Source of the DNA: Catellatospora tritici | Lineage (GTDB): Bacteria; Actinomycetota; Actinomycetes; Mycobacteriales; Micromonosporaceae | DNA length: 64,000 bases | NCBI RefSeq assembly: GCF_019083965.1 | Contig: NZ_JAHRCY010000008.1 | Coordinates: forward strand, 124,001 to 188,000 | Reading direction: 5' to 3' | Shown here: positions 55,983-62,357 of the stretch, one piece after another | How the letters are laid out: each line of letters begins with the position of its first letter | How positions within the stretch are numbered: the first letter of the stretch is position 1 | The notes under the pieces: model-generated | Seen by the model: only the letters and a program-made list of their open reading frames with translations | Databases searched by the model: none | What the model was told of the DNA's origin: nothing | Translations under genes and position numbers: made by a program

Positions 55983-56247
55983 CGGTCAGGTCCTCGCCCC
56001 GGTCCAGGGCGTCCCAAAGGTCCCGGGTGCCGGGCGCACCAGGCGCCGCGGTCGCGGCCCGACCGGTCGTGCCGTACCCCGCCGAGCGGCGCCAGTACCA
56101 CGCCGCCACCGCGCCCGCGCCCACCGCGAGCAGCGCCGGGCGCAGCCACGGCACTGCCGCCCCCGGGGCAAACCACAGCACCACCAACGCCGCGAGCAGC
56201 GCGAGCAGCAGCCACCGCAGCCGGGGCATCGTGCGCGGCCGGGTCAT
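55966..56247 (-). CDS. Small membrane protein of unknown function
   Basis: 93 residues. A basic N-terminus is followed by two hydrophobic segments (about 10-27 and 30-48) and a charged C-terminal tail (DLWDALDRGEDLTDD). Start ATG 56247 overlaps the hisI stop by four bases (ATGA) and its end overlaps the spermidine-synthase-like start, so it is almost certainly translated. No family recognised. Confidence 0.72.
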   Translation of the reverse strand: MTRPRTMPRLRWLLLALLAALVVLWFAPGAAVPWLRPALLAVGAGAVAAWYWRRSAGYGTTGRAATAAPGAPGTRDLWDALDRGEDLTDDAHR

Positions 56248-56618
56248 CGAGCGGCCGCGGCGGTGTCGGCGGTGACGGGCAGCTCGTCGGTGAAGCAGGT
56301 GCGGGTACCGGTGTGGCAGGCCGGTCCGACCTGGTCGACCGAGAGCAGCAGCGCGTCGCCGTCGCAGTCGAGCGCGACCGACTTGACGTGCTGGATGTGG
56401 CCGGAGGTGTCGCCCTTGACCCAGTACTCCCCGCGGCTGCGCGACCAGTAGGTGGCCCGGCCGGTGGTCAGGGTGCGGTGCAGCGCCTCGTCGTCCATCC
56501 AGGCCAGCATGAGCACCTCGCCGGTGTCGTACTGCCGCACCACGGCCGCGACCAGCCCATCGCGGTCCCGCTTGAGCCTGCCTGCGATGTCCTGGTCGAG
56601 CTGTTCGATGCCTGCCAC
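56244..56618 (-). CDS. hisI: Phosphoribosyl-AMP cyclohydrolase
   Basis: 124 residues from GTG 56618, chosen because GGGAGG lies 8 nt upstream and homologues begin here. DTGEVLMLAWMDDEALHRTL, WSRSRGEYWVKGDTSGH, LDCDGDALLLSV and GPACHTGTRTCF give the Zn/Mg ligands (three conserved Cys and Asp). It opens the purine ring in histidine synthesis. Confidence 0.95.
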   Translation of the reverse strand: MAGIEQLDQDIAGRLKRDRDGLVAAVVRQYDTGEVLMLAWMDDEALHRTLTTGRATYWSRSRGEYWVKGDTSGHIQHVKSVALDCDGDALLLSVDQVGPACHTGTRTCFTDELPVTADTAAAAR

Positions 56619-56816
56619 ACCGCCATCCTCCCTCATCGCGGACCCGTCCCGTACGGCGGTGCGCCGCCGCCGGGGCATCCGTCCGAAAACGGGTGGGCCA
56701 CATCACAGTTGTGCCCGCTGGTATGAAGCGCTTTCACAGCCCCTGGCGGTACGTTGACGGGCATCTACGCGCAGCGCCGCGTGCGGCGCGCCCCTCACCG
56801 CGAGAGCCGAGGAAGC

Positions 56817-58817
56817 ATGACCAATCCCCACTTCTCGTCCATGCCACCACGCATCCCCTCCTACATTCCCCCGGCACCGCCCATTCCCCCCGCCGCGGAG
56901 TTCGCCGACCAGGAGCCCGACACCGCCGCGGCGTCCGACGCGGCCCTGCACGAACCGACCAGTGAACTGCCGACCCTGGTCCGACCGGCCGCACCGTCCG
57001 AGGACGACGCCGACACCCCGGAAGCCGCCGCCGACGACGCCCCCGCGGCAGTAGCCGAAGACGTCACCGCGGACGACGAGGCCGCGGCCCAGGAGGCCGT
57101 GGCTGACGAGGCCGTGGCTGACGAGGCCGAGATCGCGGAGGCCTACGAGGCGCAGGCCGAGGGTGAGAGCTCGGCCGAGGGCGCGAGCGACGTCGAGGAC
57201 TCGGACGAGCCCGCTGCCGTGGTGGACGCCGACGACGCACCGCGGGCCGCGGTGGAGACGGACGAGGCCGAGGAAGCCGCGGTCGTCGAGTCCGCTGACA
57301 CTGATGGCGGCGATGCGGCGGCCGAGACCGACGCGATCGCCGGTGAGTCGGCCGAGGCGGACACGGCGGCAGAGGAGTCCGCCGAGACCGACGCCGAAGC
57401 CGAGACCGCCGAGTTGGAGACCGCCGGGGCCCAATCGTCCGAAGCGGAGACTGCCGAGGCGGGCGACGAGGTCGACGCTTACGAGGCGAGCGGCGACGAG
57501 GCGAGCGTGACGGAACAGCCGGAGGCCAGCAGCGACGACACCGCCGAAGCCGACGCCGACGACCAGCCCGAGGCCAGCAGCGACGACACCGCCGAAGCCG
57601 ACGCCGACGACCAGCCCGAGGCCAGCAGCGACGACACCGCCGAATCTGAGGTCGAGGACCAGCCCGAGGCCGTCAGCGGCGAGGCTGCCGAGGTCGATGA
57701 CCAGCCTGAGTCGCAGACCGAGGCGGCGCAGGCCGACGAAACGGCGGAGGCTTACGCCGGGACGGCCGGGCTGGACGCGGATGCGGAGGGTGTGGCGGAG
57801 GCGGCGTCGGACGAGGGACCGGACGCCGAGGTCGACGAACAGCCTGCGGCCGAGGCTGGCCCGGACGAGGAGCCCGAGGCAGCGGCCTATGGCGAGGAGG
57901 CGGCAACGGAGGCTGCCGCGTCCGACGCCGTGGTCGACCAGCCCGAAGCCGCAGCGGACGGCGAGGGCGAGCAGGCCCAAGACGACCTCGGCGGTGAGCC
58001 GGAGGCCGAGGCGGCGACGTGGTACGAGGTGGCGACCGAGGCCGCGGTGGCGGAGTCCGGTGCGGCAGAGGGCGACGAGGCGGACGAGCCGGTCGCCGAA
58101 GTGGCGGCCGAGGTCGCGGAGGTCGCGGAGCCGGTCGCAACGGCGGAGGCCGAGGACAACCTGGAGGTCGACTACGTCGTCGTCCCGGTGACGGTCTGGC
58201 GGACGCTCGAGACCGCCGAACCGGTGGCGCAGGCAGAGGACGAGGCCGAGGACGAGGTCGTGGACGCGGTGTTCGACGCGGCCGACACCGACCTGACCGG
58301 GACCGCGTCAGCCGAGGCGGTGGCCGAGGCCGAGGGTGGGGTGGACGAGACGGTGGCGGCGGCCGAGGAGGTCGCGGCGCAGGATGAGCCGGTGGCGGCC
58401 GAGGAGACGTACGAGCTGGTCGCGATCACGGTCGTGGAGTCCGCCGCCGAGGAGGCCGAGACGACGCTGGTGGTCGTCGGGACCGATCTGGAGGAGGTGC
58501 TGTCGGTGGCGCCGACGGCCACCGCGCTGCGCCCGGGTGACCTGATCGAGACCCCGATCGCGATCTGGGAGTCCGACCAGGCGCAGCGGTTCCGGGATGC
58601 CTTCCGCGAGGTGCAGGCGCGCTTCGTGGACGAGCCGGAGGCGGCGCTGGGCGAGGCGCAGGAGCTGGTGACGCAGGCGGTGCAGACGCTGGCGTCGGCG
58701 CTGCTGGCGGAGCAGAACGGCCTCGATCCGCGTGAGGCGGCCGCCGCCGACACCGAGGCGATGCGGATCGCGATGCGCGGGTACCGGAACTTCCTGGAGC
58801 GCGTGCTCGCGCTCTGA
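56817..58817 (+). CDS. Very acidic low-complexity protein with conserved C-terminal domain
   Basis: 666 residues from ATG 56817, with GAGGAAG immediately upstream. After a Pro-rich start (about 1-25) the next ~550 residues are almost only Ala, Glu, Asp, Val, Ser and Gln, with a perfect coding 48-bp repeat (57522-57665). The last ~93 residues (574-666) differ: IAIWESDQAQRFRDAFREVQARFVDEPEAA and later MRIAMRGYRNFLERVLAL resemble a conserved C-terminal domain of other actinobacterial proteins with acidic linkers. No signal peptide or TM. The role is unknown; a scaffold, a stress protein or a protein-binding tail are possibilities. GAG/GAC codon bias is like the rest of the genome. Confidence 0.75.
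   Translation: MTNPHFSSMPPRIPSYIPPAPPIPPAAEFADQEPDTAAASDAALHEPTSELPTLVRPAAPSEDDADTPEAAADDAPAAVAEDVTADDEAAAQEAVADEAVADEAEIAEAYEAQAEGESSAEGASDVEDSDEPAAVVDADDAPRAAVETDEAEEAAVVESADTDGGDAAAETDAIAGESAEADTAAEESAETDAEAETAELETAGAQSSEAETAEAGDEVDAYEASGDEASVTEQPEASSDDTAEADADDQPEASSDDTAEADADDQPEASSDDTAESEVEDQPEAVSGEAAEVDDQPESQTEAAQADETAEAYAGTAGLDADAEGVAEAASDEGPDAEVDEQPAAEAGPDEEPEAAAYGEEAATEAAASDAVVDQPEAAADGEGEQAQDDLGGEPEAEAATWYEVATEAAVAESGAAEGDEADEPVAEVAAEVAEVAEPVATAEAEDNLEVDYVVVPVTVWRTLETAEPVAQAEDEAEDEVVDAVFDAADTDLTGTASAEAVAEAEGGVDETVAAAEEVAAQDEPVAAEETYELVAITVVESAAEEAETTLVVVGTDLEEVLSVAPTATALRPGDLIETPIAIWESDQAQRFRDAFREVQARFVDEPEAALGEAQELVTQAVQTLASALLAEQNGLDPREAAAADTEAMRIAMRGYRNFLERVLAL
57522..57665 (+). 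repeat. 48-bp in-frame tandem repeat, three copies
   Basis: Copies start at 57522, 57570 and 57618; the first two are identical and the third differs in its last third. Each encodes a 16-residue acidic unit beginning EASSDDTAE (residues about 236-283 of the acidic protein). Length divisible by 3, so copy changes keep the frame. Confidence 0.92.
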
Positions 58818-58862
58818 GTTTTGGCAGTTTTGGCAGTTTCGGCAGTTTCGGCAGTTTCGGCA
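58818..58862. repeat. 9-bp tandem repeat abutting palindrome E3
   Basis: Five units GTTTTGGCA, GTTTTGGCA, GTTTCGGCA, GTTTCGGCA, GTTTCGGCA begin at the base after the TGA of the acidic protein and run into the left arm of palindrome E3, whose first bases are the same motif. Confidence 0.9.
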
Positions 58863-58919
58863 GTTTCGGGGAAAGTGCACCTATCCGACCCAGGATTCGT
58901 GCACTTTCGCCGAAACTGC
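58860..58919. repeat. Family E palindrome, copy E3
   Basis: GCAGTTTCGGGGAAAGTGCA (58860-58879) is complementary to TGCACTTTCGCCGAAACTGC (58900-58919) with one mismatch over 20-21 bp. Loop CTATCCGACCCAGGATTCG. Total 60 nt, the same length as E2. Confidence 0.9.
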
Positions 58920-58981
58920 ACCGCACCCCCCGGGTACCCATGGAGCAGTGGGCTTGCGGGTGGCCGGGTAATTCATCTAGC

Positions 58982-59003
58982 GTTGAGTTCAACAAGTGTT
59001 GAA
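58982..59003 (+). promoter_or_regulatory. Overlapping palindromic operator, likely TetR site
   Basis: GTTGAGTTCAAC (58982-58993) and TTCAACAAGTGTTGAA (58988-59003) are both palindromes that overlap. The site sits directly before AGGAGG of the ABC gene, where a repressor would block transcription or ribosome access. The TetR gene 1.5 kb downstream is the obvious candidate. Confidence 0.62.
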
Positions 59004-59017
59004 TTAGGAGGATGTCG

Positions 59018-59740
59018 ATGACAATCGCGATCGAGGTCGCCGACCTCGTCGTGCATCGGGGTTCCCGACCCGTGCTCCACGGCCTGACCTGCGCCATCGA
59101 GGCCGGGAGCATCACCGGGTTGCTGGGACCTTCGGGCAGCGGGAAGACCACGCTGATGCGGGCCGTGGTAGGCGTACAGGTGGTGCGGTCGGGCACGGTC
59201 ACCGTGCTGGGTCACCCCGCGGGCCACACCGCGCTGCGCCGCCAGATCGGCTACCTGACCCAGGCCCCCAGTGTGTACGCGGACCTCACCGTCCGCGAGA
59301 ACGCCCGCTACTTCGCCTCGCTCTACGGCCTGGGCGCGGCCGAGGCCGACGCCGCGGTCCGCGACGTGGGCCTGGCCGGGGCGGCCAAGCAGCTCGTCGG
59401 TGATCTTTCCGGCGGACAGCGCAGCCGCGCCTCGCTGGCCTGCGCGATCGTCAGCAAGCCGAAGGTGCTGATCCTGGACGAGCCCACGGTCGGGCAGGAC
59501 CCGGTGCTGCGCGACGAGCTGTGGGCGCAGTTCCGCGGCCTGGCGGAGGCCGGGTCGACGGTGCTGGTGTCCAGTCACGTCATGGACGAGGCCAACCGCT
59601 GCGACCGACTGCTGCTCATCCGCGAGGGCCTGCTGATCGCCGACGACACCCCCAGCGCGGTCAAGGCCGCCGCCGGGACCGACGACCTCGATCAGGCCTT
59701 CCTCACCCTGATCCGCCGTCGGGAGGCGGTGCCCGCATGA
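59018..59740 (+). CDS. ABC transporter ATP-binding protein (ABC-2 exporter type)
   Basis: 240 residues from ATG 59018, since AGGAGG lies 6 nt upstream; ATG 59012 has no spacing. Walker A GPSGSGKTT, signature LSGGQRSR, Walker B VLILDEPTVGQDP and H-loop SSHVMDEA. It pairs with the permease that follows (ATGA overlap). The SSHVMDEANRCDRLLLIREG ending is of the DrrA/NatA drug or lipid exporter group. Repressed, it seems, through the palindrome at 58982. Confidence 0.92.
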   Translation: MTIAIEVADLVVHRGSRPVLHGLTCAIEAGSITGLLGPSGSGKTTLMRAVVGVQVVRSGTVTVLGHPAGHTALRRQIGYLTQAPSVYADLTVRENARYFASLYGLGAAEADAAVRDVGLAGAAKQLVGDLSGGQRSRASLACAIVSKPKVLILDEPTVGQDPVLRDELWAQFRGLAEAGSTVLVSSHVMDEANRCDRLLLIREGLLIADDTPSAVKAAAGTDDLDQAFLTLIRRREAVPA

Positions 59741-60465
59741 TCCTGCTGCACACCACCGGGCGCATCCTGCGCCAGTTGCGCCACGATCGTCGTACCGTCG
59801 CGATGCTCGTGGCCGTGCCCACCCTGCTGCTGACGCTGCTCTATTACATGTTCGACGGCCAGGGCATGGTCTTCGACCACCTTGCGCTGGTCATGCTCGG
59901 GGTCTTCCCGTTCATCATCATGTTCCTGATCACCAGCATCGCGATGCTGCGCGAGCGGACCACCGGCACGCTGGAGCGGCTGCTCACCACGCCGCTGCGC
60001 AAGACCGACCTGCTCTTCGGGTACGGCCTGGCGTTCGGTCTGGCCGCCGCGCTCCAGGCGGCGGTCGCCAGCGCGCTGGCGTACCTGCTGCTCGGGCTGG
60101 ACACCCAGGGCAGCCCCGGGCTGGTCATCATGATCGCGGTGGCCAACGCCGTGCTGGGCATGGCGTTGGGCCTGCTGGCCAGCGCGTTCGCCAAGACCGA
60201 GTTCCAGGCGGTGCAGTTCATGCCGGTGGTGGCCATCCCGCAGCTGCTGCTGTGCGGGCTGTTCGTGCCGCGCGGGCAGATGGCCGGATGGCTGGAGGGA
60301 GTCAGCAACGCGCTGCCGCTGACGTACGCGGTCGAGGCGCTGCAGGAGGTCGGGGCGCACGCCGACGCGACCGGCACCATGTGGCGCGACTTCGCCGTGG
60401 TGGTTGGCGCGGTGCTCGTCGCGCTGCTCGCCGCGGCCGCGACGCTGCGCCGCCGCACCCCGTAG
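59737..60465 (+). CDS. ABC-2 type transporter permease
   Basis: 242 residues, six TM helices. RILRQLRHDRRTVAMLVAVPTLLLTLLYY and TTGTLERLLTTPLRKTDLLFGYGLAF are the N-terminal half of the ABC2 membrane family. Partner of the ATPase, with which it overlaps by four bases. Probably exports a toxic or lipid substrate. Confidence 0.92.
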   Translation: MILLHTTGRILRQLRHDRRTVAMLVAVPTLLLTLLYYMFDGQGMVFDHLALVMLGVFPFIIMFLITSIAMLRERTTGTLERLLTTPLRKTDLLFGYGLAFGLAAALQAAVASALAYLLLGLDTQGSPGLVIMIAVANAVLGMALGLLASAFAKTEFQAVQFMPVVAIPQLLLCGLFVPRGQMAGWLEGVSNALPLTYAVEALQEVGAHADATGTMWRDFAVVVGAVLVALLAAAATLRRRTP

Positions 60466-60530
60466 GCCGCGTCGGCGGCCCGGTCCGGAAGAATCGGACC
60501 GGACAGGGCCGCCGACGGGGGAAGGACCAG

Positions 60531-61148
60531 ATGAAGCGCAGCCGTTCGGGGCGCCGACCGGGCAATCCCGACACCCGTGAGTCGATCCTGGCCGCGGCCC
60601 GGAACCTGTTCGCCGAACGCGGCTTCGACGCGGCGACGATGCGCGCGATCGGGGCCGAGGCCGAGGTCGACCCCGCCCTGGTGCACCACTACTTCGGCAC
60701 CAAGGAGAAGCTGTTCATCGCGGCCATGCAGTTCCCGGTGGACCCGGAGACGCTGGTCTCGCAGGTGACCGCGGGCGGCAAGGAAGAGGCCGGGGCCCGG
60801 CTGGTGCGTACGTTCATCGGCATCTGGGACTCGCCGGTCGGCGCCATCGGGGCGTCGCTGCTGCGCTCGGCGGTGAGCAACGAGTGGACGCTCAAGCTGC
60901 TGCGCGAGTTCCTGACCACGCAGATCCTGCGCCGGGTGCTGGCCGAGCTGCAGCTCGACCCGGCGCAGGCACAACTGCGGGCGGGCCTGGTCGTGAGCCA
61001 GATCGGTGGGCTCGCGTTCGCCAGATACATTCTGAAGCTCGAACCGATCGCGTCGCTGCCACCCGAGCAACTCGTCGCCGCGATCGCCCCGACCGTCCAG
61101 CGCTACCTGACCGGCGAGCTCGACACCTCGGGCTCGGCCGCGGCGTAG
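60531..61148 (+). CDS. TetR family transcriptional regulator
   Basis: 205 residues with GGGGGAAGG 7-8 nt before ATG 60531. N-terminal helix-turn-helix (about 15-62: RESILAAARNLFAERGFDAATMRAIGAEAEVDPALVHHYFGTKEKLF). Likely represses the ABC exporter it follows and perhaps itself. A small hairpin GGTCCG/CGGACC (60481-60499 region) precedes it. Its 3' end overlaps the next gene on the opposite strand by 46 bp. Confidence 0.92.
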   Translation: MKRSRSGRRPGNPDTRESILAAARNLFAERGFDAATMRAIGAEAEVDPALVHHYFGTKEKLFIAAMQFPVDPETLVSQVTAGGKEEAGARLVRTFIGIWDSPVGAIGASLLRSAVSNEWTLKLLREFLTTQILRRVLAELQLDPAQAQLRAGLVVSQIGGLAFARYILKLEPIASLPPEQLVAAIAPTVQRYLTGELDTSGSAAA

Positions 61149-61567
61149 TCGTCGGCGTCCACCTCGGTCAGGTGCCCGGCCGGGCACTGCAGCCGCACCT
61201 CGGCCACGTCCAGCCGGTACAGGCGGAACCCTCGTCCCACGTCGAGCAGGTCGCCGGCCGGGTTGGTCTCGGCGAACTCCAGCGCGGCGGCCCGAGCCGC
61301 CAGGCCCTCCAGCACCGACGCCCAGCCCGAGATCCAGACCCGGCTGCGGTCGTCGCCCACGGCGAGCACCAGCGCGATGTCCTCGTCGCCGTCGCGGGGC
61401 GTGAGCGCCTGGTCCAGCGCACCGGCCGCGCGGACGAGCAGTAGCGGGCGGCCCACTGAATTGACGGCGTGGCGCACCCGGAACGGGCTCTTGGCCCACG
61501 GCACCTGCGCGATACCGGCGTGGTGTCCGCAAACGAGAGTCCGGGCGATGGCGGCGGGGTGCGACAC
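61103..61567 (-). CDS. PNPOX-like / heme-utilisation type protein, hypothetical
   Basis: 154 residues. PAAIARTLVCGHHAGIAQVPW, VGRPLLLVRAAGALDQAL and WISGWASVLEGLAARAAALEFAETNPAGDLLDVGRGFRLYRLDVAEVRL look like the split-barrel flavin/heme-binding fold with a DUF2470-like end; I am not sure of the family. A possible role in heme or iron handling is supported by the iron-repressor-like boxes just upstream. It is divergent from rpsD and antisense-overlaps the TetR 3' end. Confidence 0.68.
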   Translation of the reverse strand: MSHPAAIARTLVCGHHAGIAQVPWAKSPFRVRHAVNSVGRPLLLVRAAGALDQALTPRDGDEDIALVLAVGDDRSRVWISGWASVLEGLAARAAALEFAETNPAGDLLDVGRGFRLYRLDVAEVRLQCPAGHLTEVDADDYAAAEPEVSSSPVR

Positions 61568-61583
61568 GGCGTACCTCCAACAT

Positions 61584-61616
61584 AAGTTAGGCTAACCTTT
61601 GTTAGGCCAGCCTAAC
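61584..61616. promoter_or_regulatory. Two DtxR/IdeR-like iron boxes in the divergent promoter
   Basis: AAGTTAGGCTAACCTTT (61584-61600) matches the actinobacterial iron-box consensus TTAGGTTAGGCTAACCTAA well. GTTAGGCCAGCCTAAC (61601-61616) is a second, perfect 7+2+7 palindrome of the same core. They lie between the starts of the PNPOX/heme-type protein (61567) and rpsD (61650), so an iron-dependent repressor could control either or both. Confidence 0.72.
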
Positions 61617-61649
61617 TCATACCAAACATCGCGCGTTGGAGGCACCCTC

Positions 61650-62258
61650 GTGAACCAGTCCCGGCCCAAGGCGAAGCTGTCGCGCGCACTGGGTATCCCG
61701 CTGACACCCAAGTGCGTCAAGTACTTCGAGCGTCGGCCCTTCCCGCCGGGCGTACACGGCCGGGCCCGCAAGAAGCCCTCCGACTACCAGGTCCGGCTGC
61801 TGGAGAAGCAGCGCCTGCGGCACCAGTACTTCATCAGCGAGACGCAGCTGCGCACCCAGTTCGACAAGGCCGCCCGGGGCGCGGGCAAGACCGGCGAGCG
61901 GCTGCTCGTCGCGCTGGAGTGCCGCCTGGACGCCCTCGTGCTGCGGGCCGGGTTCGCGCGCACCATCTACCAGGCGCGGCAGGCCGTGGCGCACGGGCAC
62001 ATCGAGGTCGACGGGCGCAAGGTGGACCGGCCGTCGTACCGGGTGGCACCGTGGCAGACGATCCGGGTCCGCGAGCGCAGCCGCGTCAAGCCGCCGTTCC
62101 AGGTCGCCGCCGCCGGGGCGCACCTGGACGGGCCGACCGCGCCGTACCTGGAGGTGTCGCTGTCGGACCTGCGCGCGACGCTGACCCGCGAGCCGCAGCG
62201 CAGCGAGATCCCGGTGAGCTGCGACGAGCAACTCGTCGTCGAGTTCTACTCCCGCTGA
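61650..62258 (+). CDS. rpsD: 30S ribosomal protein S4 (Cys-poor paralogue type)
   Basis: 202 residues from GTG 61650, with GGAGG 8 nt upstream. The S4 RNA-binding domain (RRLDALVLRAGFARTIYQARQ equivalent, then HGHIEVDGRKVDRPSY) and KYFERRPFPPGVHGR near the start are clear. The N-terminal zinc-type Cys cluster of the C+ form of S4 is missing; only one Cys lies in that region, so this is a C- type protein. It stands far from the main ribosomal operon. Another, C+ copy elsewhere in the genome is possible. Confidence 0.93.
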   Translation: MNQSRPKAKLSRALGIPLTPKCVKYFERRPFPPGVHGRARKKPSDYQVRLLEKQRLRHQYFISETQLRTQFDKAARGAGKTGERLLVALECRLDALVLRAGFARTIYQARQAVAHGHIEVDGRKVDRPSYRVAPWQTIRVRERSRVKPPFQVAAAGAHLDGPTAPYLEVSLSDLRATLTREPQRSEIPVSCDEQLVVEFYSR

Positions 62259-62300
62259 CGCCCCGCTCCGCGCCCCCACCCCCGCCGCACGGCACGGACG

Positions 62301-62352
62301 TTAAGAAGGGCCCCTTCTACATCGCAAAGCGATAAGAAGGGGCCCTTCCTTA
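62301..62352. terminator. Family A palindrome between convergent rpsD and ABC genes (A4)
   Basis: TTAAGAAGGGCCCCTTCT (62301-62318) pairs with AGAAGGGGCCCTTCCTTA (62335-62352); the loop ATCGCAAAGCGAT is the inverse of the A1 loop. It lies between two convergent stops. Confidence 0.8.
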
Positions 62353-62357
62353 CTCTC

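Noticed and set aside
57522..57665. Possible non-coding repeat element in the acidic gene
   Set aside because: The 48-bp unit is in frame and encodes the same acidic 16-mer, so it is a coding repeat.
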